Assembly (NCBI GenBank): GCA_017451525.1
Contig: JAFTOD010000005.1
Location: 248,001-312,000, forward strand
DNA length: 64,000 nucleotides
DNA from: Paludibacteraceae bacterium
GTDB taxonomy: Bacteria; Bacteroidota; Bacteroidia; Bacteroidales; Paludibacteraceae
Direction of reading: 5' to 3'
The first letter of the stretch is position 1. Every line of letters begins with the position of its first letter. Below, piece by piece: positions 17,201 to 24,734 of this stretch. The notes below the pieces were generated by a model, which was not told where the DNA came from, ran no database searches, and worked only from the letters and a program-made list of their open reading frames with translations. The position numbers and the translations under genes are program-made.

Positions 17201-17966
17201 AATTTCTTCCGTATGAACGATAACTATCTTTTTCTATTTCTATTTCTGGCTCCGTGAGTGACGGATTAGCAGGTAATTGCCAACGCAAATACTTGATTGT
17301 CAACCCCCTATCCAACCACTGATGCTCATAATGCGTCTGCAACGCCCTTGCTTCTTCAATATCGGATTCCCGTTTTTCTACTTCCGACTCCCGACTCTTG
17401 TCATATAAATCCGCCGTGTCCACCAGTAGCGGATATTTATTCTCCTTCACCATTGCTTGCGTATAGGTATAGAGGAACGGACTATCTGTCTTCAAGTGGA
17501 TCAAACCATTCTCTTGCAGCAACTCCGCATAACGTTGCATAAAATAGGTCGAAGTCAGTCGTTTAGTCGCTTTCTTCATTTGCGGGTCAGGGAAAGTAAT
17601 CCAAATCTCAGCCACCTCGTTGGGCGCAAAGAAATGGGTCAGCATCTCTATGTTCGTGCGCAGAAATGCCACATTCTTCATCCCTGCCAATTCCGCTTGC
17701 TTGGCGCCTGCCCACATACGTGCACCTTTGATATCAATACCGATGTAATTCTTGTCGGGATAACGAGCAGCCAAACCTACGGTGTATTCTCCACGTCCAC
17801 AACCGAGTTCCAATACAATCGGATTGTCATTACCAAAATACTCCTCGTGCCATTTGCCACGCATCGCAACCACAGGATTTCCCTCCAATGTCTCACGTGC
17901 TCCACATTGAAACACATTGTGGAAGGTCTCCATCTCCGCAAATTTCTTCAGTTTATTTTTTCCCAT
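17178..17966 (-). CDS. trmB: tRNA (guanine-46-N7)-methyltransferase
   Basis: A 262-residue class I SAM-dependent methyltransferase. Seen are the SAM motif [14 protein letters not shown] (about residues 52-65), [29 protein letters not shown] (the FPDP.KK signature) and the C-terminal [16 protein letters not shown]. It makes m7G46 in the tRNA variable loop. A heptameric repeat is inserted in frame at DNA 17362-17396, giving [13 protein letters not shown] in a C-terminal loop. It abuts gldH (1-bp spacing). Confidence 0.93.
   Translation of the reverse strand: MGKNKLKKFAEMETFHNVFQCGARETLEGNPVVAMRGKWHEEYFGNDNPIVLELGCGRGEYTVGLAARYPDKNYIGIDIKGARMWAGAKQAELAGMKNVAFLRTNIEMLTHFFAPNEVAEIWITFPDPQMKKATKRLTSTYFMQRYAELLQENGLIHLKTDSPFLYTYTQAMVKENKYPLLVDTADLYDKSRESEVEKRESDIEEARALQTHYEHQWLDRGLTIKYLRWQLPANPSLTEPEIEIEKDSYRSYGRNYVSPTNN
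17362..17396. repeat. In-frame 7-bp tandem repeat in trmB
   Basis: Units read tcggatt, cccgttt, ttctact, tccgact, cccgact; the first and last units are clearest. The insertion encodes an alternating Arg/Glu/Ser peptide between two conserved blocks of TrmB. Confidence 0.65.
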
Positions 17967-18425
17967 TTAATTCTCAATTCTTAACACACTAACTCCTACA
18001 TCCGTTATTCCTCTCAATATATCCTCGCGCATACCTTGTTGTATAGTCACTTCATATTCACCTTCGGATAGCGTAATATGCTCTAAATACAGCAAAGGTA
18101 ACTCGTATATTTTCATTCCTGAGCCATACCACTCTCCCCGTTCATTTGCCATGAAACTCTCAATAGTATCGCAACGTAACACCATAGAATCCTTCTTCAC
18201 ATTCACAAATAGCCATAGATTTTGATAAGGATATCTATCTGTGTGGCGCACTGTAACTTGCATCTGATAATCTCCCATTGTATCTGTGATATTCGGAGAG
18301 AATACCATCACCGAATCTGCAGACCATCCTTGAGCAGGGAGCGATTGAAATTCGGAGAAAACAACCCCTTGCTGACAAGCTATCAACAGCCCACTAATCA
18401 GCGTGAGAAGAATTACCTTTTTCAT
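17967..18425 (-). CDS. gldH: GldH-family lipoprotein
   Basis: A 152-residue lipoprotein from start MKKVILLTLISG, with lipobox LLIAC. The mature protein contains VFSEFQSLP, GDYQMQVTVRHTDRYPYQNLWLFV and GSGMKIYELPLLY, as in GldH, first defined as a gliding motility lipoprotein in Flavobacterium but conserved in non-gliding Bacteroidales. The longer frame from 18506 runs antiparallel in phase through the ricT tail and has no signal peptide, so the start at 18425 is preferred. It overlaps ricT by 32 bp. The order holB, ricT, gldH is a common Bacteroidales arrangement. Confidence 0.88.
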   Translation of the reverse strand: MKKVILLTLISGLLIACQQGVVFSEFQSLPAQGWSADSVMVFSPNITDTMGDYQMQVTVRHTDRYPYQNLWLFVNVKKDSMVLRCDTIESFMANERGEWYGSGMKIYELPLLYLEHITLSEGEYEVTIQQGMREDILRGITDVGVSVLRIEN

Positions 18426-19569
18426 GATTTCTGCGATTATTATTGCGATGATCATTGTTTCTTCCTCCATGATGACCACCATTGTTTTTATTCTTTTTCT
18501 TATCAAAACGCGTTAAATCATCTTGTCCAACCACATTCTGATAATCTGTTTCCATAATCACTACTGCCGACTGCTTGCCCCCTAAATTCAATGGCTTTTC
18601 CCCTCTGCGATTCATTTCTATTATCTCATGCGCTTTGGCAGGAGTAATTGTTTCTAGATTAGCAGGACGATGCGAGTCGGTGGAATATGTCACTTCGCCT
18701 TTTAGGGGGTCAGAAGAGAAGAAATAATACGTCGCATCTTTTGTTTCCAACGGAATATTGCGTGAAGGTAATTTCTTTATCGCCTCTTCATATACTGGCA
18801 CTTCGTAGTTCAAACAACACTTCAATTTCGCGCACTGACCTGCCAATTTCTGCGGATTCAACGAGATGTTTTGTATGCGTGCGGCATTGGTTCCTACAGA
18901 GGAGAATTGCGTCATCCACGTGGAGCAGCAAAGTTCTCTACCACAAGGTCCTGTACCTCCAATACGACCTGCCTCTTGACGTGCACCAATCTGCTTCATT
19001 TCAATACGAATACGGAAGGTTTCTGCATACACTTTAATCAACTGGCGGAAATCCACACGGCCATCAGCTATATAATAAAATATCGCCTTCGAACCATCGC
19101 CTTGATACTCCACATCACCAATCTTCATCTCCAAACCTAGCGACTTTGCCAACTGACGCGACTTAATCATTGTCTCTTGTTCTTTCGCGTGGGCTTCTTC
19201 TGCACGGGTCAAATCCTCTTTAGTAGCCAATCGCAACACATGACGAATCTCATAACGCTCAGTGTTGATTCGGTTCTTTTTCATTTGTAGTGGCACTAAC
19301 TTGCCAATCAGTGTCACTTCGCCCAAATCTGTACCTGGGTTTGCCTCCACTACAACTGACACACCTTTCTCCAAAGGTAATTTGTTCGAATTATGATAGT
19401 ATGCTTTGCGAGTATTTTTAAATTGTACCTCTACCAGATCCTCTTCATCTCCTGTGTGAGGCACATCGCTTAGCCAATCCACCACAGGCAACATATGTCT
19501 AGGGTTATGATTGACCGCTTTCTTTGTGATTCTGCACGAACCATTCTCTATAATAAAATCTTCTTTCAT
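18394..19569 (-). CDS. ricT: PSP1-domain protein, RicT/YaaT-like regulator
   Basis: A 391-residue protein. The PSP1 C-terminal domain (about residues 90-235) has RIEMKQIGARQEAGRIGG, GPCGRELCCSTWM and KLAGQCAKLKCCLNYE; the conserved Cys residues are those proposed to bind an Fe-S cluster in the RicT/YaaT family, which in Bacillus acts in RNA processing with RicA and RicF. The last 40 residues are a low-complexity Asn/His/Arg/Lys-rich tail (for example HHGGRNNDHRNNNRRNH) whose coding DNA also contains the gldH start. Function in Bacteroidales is not established. Confidence 0.85.
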   Translation of the reverse strand: MKEDFIIENGSCRITKKAVNHNPRHMLPVVDWLSDVPHTGDEEDLVEVQFKNTRKAYYHNSNKLPLEKGVSVVVEANPGTDLGEVTLIGKLVPLQMKKNRINTERYEIRHVLRLATKEDLTRAEEAHAKEQETMIKSRQLAKSLGLEMKIGDVEYQGDGSKAIFYYIADGRVDFRQLIKVYAETFRIRIEMKQIGARQEAGRIGGTGPCGRELCCSTWMTQFSSVGTNAARIQNISLNPQKLAGQCAKLKCCLNYEVPVYEEAIKKLPSRNIPLETKDATYYFFSSDPLKGEVTYSTDSHRPANLETITPAKAHEIIEMNRRGEKPLNLGGKQSAVVIMETDYQNVVGQDDLTRFDKKKNKNNGGHHGGRNNDHRNNNRRNHEKGNSSHAD

Positions 19570-19588
19570 ATATTCATTAATCAGTAAA

Positions 19589-20734
19589 CTATTTCACTAA
19601 AACAATCATCTGCAAGCAAAGATCGAAAAATATAATCTTCGCATTACCATTTTGCCCTATTTGTTGTTCCGCCTTTCCAAATTCTTCCATCATCTTTTCT
19701 ACATTTCCTTCGTGGATAAAAGGCGCAAACCGAGTAGAGAACCCTTTCTCTTTTTCAGTCTGATAATTCATCTCGTTACAACCGAAATTGTATATATAAT
19801 TCTCTCGAAGTTGCCGTTGAGCATATTGCAAAAATGCTTTTTGTTTTTCTCTTCCCACTTTGCTATCTGCCATTTCCATGCTCCATTGGCGTAGTTTCAA
19901 TAGGGCACTATAATCTTTTTTCTGTCCCACCAACCACGCGTTGCGCATCAATGCCACAAAGTCATCAAAATAAGTTTGATTATCTTCATTTTCGCTCATC
20001 ACACGTAGTGCCGACAAATAACTACCATTCGCCATATGTGCCACACTCTGAGCATCTTCTGCGCTCAACCAGGTGTACTCTTGACGCAATGCTGCGGCTA
20101 TTGTCTCCTCGCTCAGTCTAGGAACTCGCACCTCTTGTGCACGCGACAACACGGTGCTCAATAATAGTTCGGGATGTTCACTCACCAACAAAAACAATGT
20201 CTTCTCAGGCGGCTCTTCCAGCAACTTCAAGAGTTTATTCGCACACGTTCCGTTCATCTTCTCGGGCTGCCAAATCAACATCACTTTATATCCATCGCCA
20301 AAACTCTTCAAGGACAACTTACGCAGTATCTCGCTACTCTCCTTCTCATAGATCATACCCTGCTTCGTCTCCACACCCATTCTGCGATACCAATCATCCA
20401 AGTCAAAATAAACTCCCTCAAGCACCATTTCCCTGAATTTATCCACAAACTCATCACACACATCCCCATTGTCCCCCTTCACAATCGGAAAGGCAAAATG
20501 CAGATCGGGGTGCTGCAATTTTTGAAATTGCAAGCAACTTGGACACACACCACAAGAATCACTCTCTGTCCTATTAGGACAAGCTAAGTACTGCGCATAT
20601 GCCAACGCCAAGCCCATTTTACCCACACCTGGTTGACCAGTAAACAACTGCGCATGAGCAATACGACCTTCTTGTACCGCTTGACAGAGTTGTTTTTTGA
20701 CCCCTTCTTGACCTATTATTTCACAAAATCGCAT
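19589..20734 (-). CDS. holB: DNA polymerase III delta-prime subunit
   Basis: A 381-residue clamp-loader AAA+ protein: GQEGVKKQLCQAVQEGRIAHA, LFTGQPGVGKMGLALAYAQYL (P-loop), the zinc module CPNRTESDSCGVCPSCLQF (about residues 52-70), LLKLLEEPPEKTLFLL and LSRAQEVRVP (sensor 1 region). It leads the operon holB, ricT, gldH, trmB, mrp, MATE, tsaB. A diverged copy of its first 45 codons plus promoter lies at 24581-24742. Confidence 0.92.
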   Translation of the reverse strand: MRFCEIIGQEGVKKQLCQAVQEGRIAHAQLFTGQPGVGKMGLALAYAQYLACPNRTESDSCGVCPSCLQFQKLQHPDLHFAFPIVKGDNGDVCDEFVDKFREMVLEGVYFDLDDWYRRMGVETKQGMIYEKESSEILRKLSLKSFGDGYKVMLIWQPEKMNGTCANKLLKLLEEPPEKTLFLLVSEHPELLLSTVLSRAQEVRVPRLSEETIAAALRQEYTWLSAEDAQSVAHMANGSYLSALRVMSENEDNQTYFDDFVALMRNAWLVGQKKDYSALLKLRQWSMEMADSKVGREKQKAFLQYAQRQLRENYIYNFGCNEMNYQTEKEKGFSTRFAPFIHEGNVEKMMEEFGKAEQQIGQNGNAKIIFFDLCLQMIVLVK

Positions 20735-20753
20735 AGTTACACAAATTAGTATG

Positions 20754-20761
20754 CAAAGGTA
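20754..20761 (-). promoter_or_regulatory. Promoter -7 element of the holB-tsaB operon
   Basis: The minus strand reads gTAccTTTGcat with a TTTGCAT about 20 bp upstream (near 20774-20780). Confidence 0.85.
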
Positions 20762-20917
20762 CTACAAAAAATGCAAATACGCAAGAAAACAAGCAATATT
20801 TATAAGAAAATAATAGATTTTAATCTATTTGTACGAATTTATTCCCACTATGTGAGCTCGCTCACGATAGTGTGGATTAAAGTAGTACAATAAGATGTAG
20901 CCTATTTTCTTATAAAA

Positions 20918-20971
20918 CTTGCGAGTGTCTGGAGTATGGACTGCATTTTGCGAACGTACTTTCGAGGTGGG
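20918..20971 (+). repeat. Dispersed element, copy a; left arm of the 47-bp inverted repeat
   Basis: Positions 20918-20964 are identical to the reverse complement of 24540-24586 (47 of 47 bases by direct reading). The element continues through 20972-21013 with a ccctcgaag block followed by a stretch shared, more loosely, with 24481-24539 and 37820-37860. Confidence 0.92.
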
Positions 20972-21013
20972 CAAGCGTAGCGAGGTCGGTGCCCTCGAAG
21001 TACCACAAAAAAT

Positions 21014-21065
21014 GCGAGCATTCTGGAGTATTTGCTGCATTTTGCGAACGTACTTTCGAGATGGG
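21014..21065 (+). repeat. Dispersed element, copy b, direct repeat of copy a
   Basis: From gcgag to gatggg this matches 20921-20971 with a few substitutions, including an uninterrupted shared ctgcattttgcgaacgtac. Tandem with copy a, 93 bp apart. Confidence 0.88.
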
Positions 21066-21111
21066 TGAGCCTGTTGTTCCCCTTTTGTATGCCACTTACC
21101 TGCCCCTTATC

Positions 21112-21177
21112 TCCATAGGAACTTCATAGGAACTTCATAGGGACTTCATAGGAACTTCATTGGAATCTCACCGAATG
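21112..21177. repeat. 11-bp-period tandem array (5-6 units)
   Basis: Units read tccataggaac, ttcataggaac, ttcatagggac, ttcataggaac, ttcattggaat, with a decayed sixth unit. It lies about 210 bp upstream of the dapF promoter. Confidence 0.9.
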
Positions 21178-21228
21178 ACAAACGTATCATCAAGCAGCTA
21201 TCACCGAGACTTGAACAACTCTTTTTTT

Positions 21229-21250
21229 TTGACTAAACCTTGACTAAACC
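21229..21250. repeat. 11-bp direct duplication ttgactaaacc
   Basis: Two perfect 11-bp units. A related gactaaacc sequence follows the array near 50977, suggesting a shared unit family. Confidence 0.7.
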
Positions 21251-21376
21251 TGAAAAAGGTTTACTCCTTTCCTAAAAAGATTGACCTCTTCCTTAAAAAT
21301 AATCCCCGCCTTTACACCTTACACTCGAAAAATCGCCCAAAATGCGATTTTTCTTGCATATCCGCAAATTTTGTTG

Positions 21377-21384
21377 TATCTTTG
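21377..21384 (+). promoter_or_regulatory. Promoter -7 element of dapF-dapL
   Basis: The sequence ttgtTAtcTTTGtgc has a TTGCAT about 20 bp upstream. The upstream tract strongly resembles those at 24181-24220 and 38160-38203. Confidence 0.85.
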
Positions 21385-21461
21385 TGCCCGAATTTTAAAA
21401 TTAACAATCCGGCAAACGGGTCGCAAGATGAACGGTCACCCGGGAAAGAAAAAGCGCGAAA

Positions 21462-22295
21462 ATGAGAAAAGAGCTGAAATTTGTCAAGATGCACGGCTTA
21501 GGGAATGACTATGTGTATATAGACTGTTTCCCTGCAACCGCAGCCGCCATAATAGCAAGTACGGATTTATCCGCCTTGGCGCGTACTGTCAGCGACCGCC
21601 ATTTCGGAATAGGTTCAGACGGGTTAGTGCTGATTCTTCCGTGCAAAGAAGCCGAAGCGTCGATGCGTATCTTCAATGCCGATGGTTCGGAGGCGGAGAT
21701 GTGTGGCAATGCCATCCGTTGCGTAGGCAAATATCTGTACGAAAGCGGTTTATGTACACAGCCAAAGATGAGAATCAAGACGATTGCGGGTATCCGGAAG
21801 TTATGTCTTCACATCCAAAACGGTTTGGTACACGAAGTGACAGCAGATATGGGCACCCCGAAGACAGCCACTGATTCGCTTGCCTTGAAAGGTCGTGACC
21901 TCTTGGGTTTCACCTCCGTCAATATGGGTAATCCGCACGCCGTATTTTTCCACAGCGAGGTAATCTCCGATGCGGAAATGGCAGATTTGGGCGAACGAAT
22001 AGGTACGCACCCGCATTTCCCGAAAGGCACCAATGTGGAGTTCGCTCATGTGCGCAATGCGCGCGAATTAGATGTACGCGTGTGGGAACGCGGCAGCGGC
22101 GAGACTATGGCATGCGGCACAGGAGCCTGCGCAGCAGCCGTAGCGGCGTACCGGATGGGTGAGACAGGAGAGGAGATTATCGTGCACCTCAAGGGAGGTG
22201 AGTTATTGATTCATTATGACCCGTTGGAAAACAGAATTACCATGACAGGTCCGGCAACAGAAGTGTTCCGGGGTACCTATAGCTGGGAGGAATAA
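21462..22295 (+). CDS. dapF: Diaminopimelate epimerase
   Basis: A 277-residue enzyme that interconverts LL- and meso-diaminopimelate, the last common step before lysine and peptidoglycan precursors. The two catalytic Cys residues are present in MCGNAIRC (about residue 80) and ACGTGAC (about 215), with KMHGLGNDYVYID near the start, SDRHFGIGSDGL and RVWERGSGET. It is followed 2 bp later by dapL, so both genes of the aminotransferase route to meso-DAP are together. The segment appears richer in G and C than its neighbours by eye and is flanked by repeats and gene fragments, so it may have been acquired from a related genome. Confidence 0.95.
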   Translation: MRKELKFVKMHGLGNDYVYIDCFPATAAAIIASTDLSALARTVSDRHFGIGSDGLVLILPCKEAEASMRIFNADGSEAEMCGNAIRCVGKYLYESGLCTQPKMRIKTIAGIRKLCLHIQNGLVHEVTADMGTPKTATDSLALKGRDLLGFTSVNMGNPHAVFFHSEVISDAEMADLGERIGTHPHFPKGTNVEFAHVRNARELDVRVWERGSGETMACGTGACAAAVAAYRMGETGEEIIVHLKGGELLIHYDPLENRITMTGPATEVFRGTYSWEE

Positions 22296-22297
22296 TC

Positions 22298-23464
22298 ATG
22301 CAAATCAATCCCTATTATGCCGAATTACCGGCTAATTATCTGTTTCGTGACATCGAACTGCGGGTGAACGCTTATCTGGCACATCATCCGAATGAGAGGC
22401 TGCTGCGTATGGGCGTGGGCGATGTGACGCGTCCGCTGCCCCGTGTCATCGTAGATGCCATGCACACCGCTGCAGAAGAGTTGGCTCACGCCGATACATT
22501 CCGTGGTTATTGTCCCGAAAACGGTTACCAATGGTTGCAGCAGCGTATCATCGACTCTTTTTACTGCCCTCGCGGGATTTGTTTTGAACCCGACGAGGTG
22601 TTTATCAGCGATGGCGCAGGAAGCGATTTAGGCAATCTCAGCGAACTATTTGACCAAAAGAACACAGTGGCGATTCTTGACCCTACCTATCCTGCCTATG
22701 TGGATGCGAATATCATGGCAGGCAGGGAGATAGTTTTTATACCGTGTATGAAAGAAAATGCTTTTGTTCCGGAACTGCCCAAGCAGCCGGTGGACATTAT
22801 TTACCTCTGCTTTCCCAACAACCCAACAGGTGTCGTGCTCACGCATGACCAGCTGCGCTTGTGGGTGGAGTATGCCCGTGAACACAAGAGTATTATTATT
22901 TTCGATGCCGCCTACGAAGCCTTTGTCTCGGAACCGGGCATTCCGCATAGTATCTATGAGATAGAAGGCGCCAAGGAGGTGGCAATAGAAGTGCACAGTT
23001 TCAGCAAGAGTGCCGGTTTCACGGCAGTGCGATGCGGCTATACCGTAGTACCGTACGAGACAGGATTGCAGGCGATGTGGATGCGGCGGCAATGCACCAA
23101 GTATAACGGCACAGCATACATAGCCCAGCGTGCAGCAGAAGCCACTTTAACACCGGAAGGGCAAAAAGGTATAGCGGACAATCTGAACTATTACAGAGAG
23201 ACAGCAGCTGTTATCATGGATGGTCTGAAACATATGGGGTACGAAGTGTACGGAGGAACGAACGCACCGTATATATTCTGCGTAGCTCCGCATGGATGGG
23301 ACTCCTGGACATTCTTCGACCACCTGTTGCAGCAATGTCAAGTGGTCTGCACTCCCGGTGTCGGTTTCGGCAGATGCGGCGAGGGATTTGTGCGGTTCTC
23401 TGCTTTCTCGAAACGGGAAGACTGTATCGCTGCTCTTGTCAGAATGAAGGAAATGATTAAATAG
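22298..23464 (+). CDS. dapL: LL-diaminopimelate aminotransferase
   Basis: A 388-residue fold-type I PLP aminotransferase converting tetrahydrodipicolinate directly to LL-DAP. Seen: YLFRDIELRVNAY near the start, RMGVGDVTRPLP, DTFRGYCPENGYQWLQ, CFPNNPTGVVL, FDAAYEAF, the PLP lysine in HSFSKSAGFTAVRCGY (about residue 240) and the C-terminal VRFSAFSKRED with the carboxylate-binding Arg. Coupled to dapF. After the stop a taaatagtaaatgac duplication (about 23461-23485) precedes the glmS fragment. Confidence 0.93.
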   Translation: MQINPYYAELPANYLFRDIELRVNAYLAHHPNERLLRMGVGDVTRPLPRVIVDAMHTAAEELAHADTFRGYCPENGYQWLQQRIIDSFYCPRGICFEPDEVFISDGAGSDLGNLSELFDQKNTVAILDPTYPAYVDANIMAGREIVFIPCMKENAFVPELPKQPVDIIYLCFPNNPTGVVLTHDQLRLWVEYAREHKSIIIFDAAYEAFVSEPGIPHSIYEIEGAKEVAIEVHSFSKSAGFTAVRCGYTVVPYETGLQAMWMRRQCTKYNGTAYIAQRAAEATLTPEGQKGIADNLNYYRETAAVIMDGLKHMGYEVYGGTNAPYIFCVAPHGWDSWTFFDHLLQQCQVVCTPGVGFGRCGEGFVRFSAFSKREDCIAALVRMKEMIK

Positions 23465-23490
23465 TAAATGACTAAATAGTAAATGACATT

Positions 23491-23562
23491 ATGTGTGGAA
23501 TAGTAGGATATATCGGCAAGCGCAAGGAGTATCCGATTTTGATTAAGGGACTGCATCGCCTT
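23491..23562 (+). pseudogene. glmS: glmS 5' fragment (first 24 codons)
   Basis: MCGIVGYIGKRKEYPILIKG and the next four codons match the N-terminal glutaminase region of glucosamine-6-phosphate synthase, with the catalytic Cys2. Homology stops at codon 24-25, where the sequence switches to a WG-repeat gene in another frame. The open frame then runs through unrelated sequence to a stop at 23685. It cannot make a working GlmS. Confidence 0.85.
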
Positions 23563-23563
23563 C

Positions 23564-23962
23564 TGCGAAGAGGGATACTTCGGCATCATGAACGCACAAG
23601 GCCAAGTAATCGCAGAACCCGAGTACTCCCATGTGATGCACAGCAACCTGAGCGATGTGATCATCGTGCGCGAAACCACACTTGAAAGCGAAGAAGACCG
23701 CGAAGGAGCAATCCGAACCACGGGAGAGGTGGTATTGCCAATGGAGTACCAGAGTATCATACCAAGAAAGAAACACAACATACTGATAATCAAGAAGAAC
23801 AATAAATGCGGACTCGTGGATAATCAAGGCAACACCATCCTGCCGATGGAATACGATTCGATGAGTATTAACAACGAGCAAGGGCTCGCAGCCATCGCAG
23901 TAAGCAAGGACGGAGAAAGCTATCTTATCAACGAGAAGGGCGAACGGGTTAGTGAAAACTAA
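23564..23962 (+). pseudogene. WG-repeat protein fragment fused out of frame to glmS
   Basis: From the junction the +1 frame reads CEEGYFGIMNAQGQVIAEPE and continues with WG-type beta repeats (CGLVDNQGNTILPMEYDSM, SYLINEKGERVS), about 130 residues to the stop at 23962. The first in-frame ATG is at 23588. No start or signal peptide of a complete gene is seen, so this is probably the 3' part of a WG-repeat protein joined to glmS by illegitimate recombination. Expression as a short protein from 23588 cannot be excluded. Confidence 0.7.
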
Positions 23963-24001
23963 CCCATTCCTCCGCTTTCATCTCGCTATTGGTATCGTAT
24001 T

Positions 24002-24100
24002 ATAATCGCAAGATAATCGGAGGATAATCGCAGGATAATCATAGTATTACCCTATGAACTCCCTATGAACTCCCTATGAACACCCTATGAACACCCCTAT
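24002..24100. repeat. 11-bp-period array with change of unit in register (9 units)
   Basis: Four units of the type ataatcgcagg (24002-24045) are followed, in the same 11-bp register, by attaccctatg and units of the type aactccctatg/aacaccctatg (24046-24100). The period is kept although the unit sequence changes. Confidence 0.92.
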
Positions 24101-24212
24101 CAATGACTAACAAAAATATAGTATTTTCGCACTAAAATGCCACATTTTGACAATCATATTTGGATATGTGTAAAAAAATCGCTATTTTCTTGCATATATC
24201 ATTTTTTTTTCG

Positions 24213-24220
24213 TACCTTTG
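24213..24220 (+). promoter_or_regulatory. Orphan promoter -7 element
   Basis: TAccTTTG with an upstream TTGCATAT (24190-24197) forms a complete promoter, but no plus-strand gene follows before 26759. It may drive a small RNA or be a relic. Confidence 0.6.
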
Positions 24221-24310
24221 TAGTCACTTAATCGGTGGCTTTTTTATTTCCTACATTCCTACATTCCTACATAAAAAAAAGAGTCGATAAGGAGATCGGT
24301 GACTATTCGA

Positions 24311-24332
24311 AGTGGTAACGGTGTGGTATAGG
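24311..24332. repeat. 11-bp-period repeat (2 units)
   Basis: Units agtggtaacgg and tgtggtatagg. The first is identical to a unit of the array at 14006-14049. Confidence 0.75.
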
Positions 24333-24351
24333 ATAAGCAAGGGAAATGAAT

Positions 24352-24406
24352 CACATAGTTATCACATACTAATCTCATAGTAACCACATAGTCTATATAG
24401 TAAAGG
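24352..24406. repeat. 11-bp-period tandem array (5 units)
   Basis: Units read cacatagttat, cacatactaat, ctcatagtaac, cacatagtcta, tatagtaaagg. Confidence 0.85.
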
Positions 24407-24539
24407 TGGCTTATGAACCCGTAAAATGTAAGGGATTTTTAGGAAAAGTCCGCGCATTTGGTAGAAAAATCACCTATTATTTGCATAAATGCAAAAAAAA
24501 CTGTACCTTCGGACGCCGCCTTGGCTTTGCCAATTCCCC

Positions 24540-24586
24540 CGAAAGTACGTTCGCAAAATGCAGTCCATACTCCAGACACTCGCAAG
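24540..24586 (-). repeat. Dispersed element, copy c; right arm of the 47-bp inverted repeat
   Basis: Perfect reverse complement of 20918-20964. On its right it is fused directly to the holB fragment; on its left (24481-24539) lies a looser continuation of the element that begins with a promoter-like TTTGCAT...gTAccTTcG in which the -7 TTTG is TTCG. Confidence 0.92.
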
Positions 24587-24715
24587 TGCCAAAGACAATT
24601 TCCCCACACCTGATATGCCCGTAAACAATTGTGCATGAGCAATACGTCCATCACGTACTGCTTGACACAACTGTCGTTTTACTTCTTCTTGCCCTACAAT
24701 TTCACAAAATCGCAT
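24581..24715 (-). pseudogene. holB: Diverged holB 5' fragment
   Basis: From ATG at 24715 the frame reads MRFCEIVGQEEVKRQLCQAV and on to GISGVGKLSLALA, about 45 codons matching the N-terminus of HolB (19589-20734) with mostly conservative changes (I/V, K/R, E/D, M/L). Homology includes about 25 bp upstream with the promoter at 24735. It then breaks at the dispersed element and the frame stops at 24470. The divergence suggests an orthologous piece from a relative rather than a fresh duplication. Confidence 0.85.
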
Positions 24716-24734
24716 AGTTATACAAATTAGCCTA

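Larger units (their letters stand above)
20735..21461. other. Repeat-rich gene-free stretch between holB and dapF
   Basis: It holds the holB promoter, two direct copies of a dispersed element (20918-20971, 21014-21065), two 11-bp-period arrays (21112-21177, 21229-21250) and the dapF promoter. The short open frames over the repeats are not believable genes. Confidence 0.8.

Noticed and set aside
18426-18506. Longer start for gldH
   Set aside because: The added residues are a low-complexity shadow of the ricT tail and would hide the lipoprotein signal peptide.
20825-21095. Minus-strand frames with repeated SKVRSQNA words as repeat proteins
   Set aside because: They are translations of the two direct copies of the dispersed DNA element and lack starts, promoters and family matches.
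24470-24580. Continuation of the holB fragment as a functional short protein
   Set aside because: After codon 45 the frame reads the complement of the dispersed element (SVWSMDCILRTYF...), so any product would be a truncated P-loop piece.
24406-24624. 72-codon plus-strand frame as a gene
   Set aside because: It crosses from an 11-bp array through a dispersed element into the antisense of the holB fragment; no family or promoter supports it.
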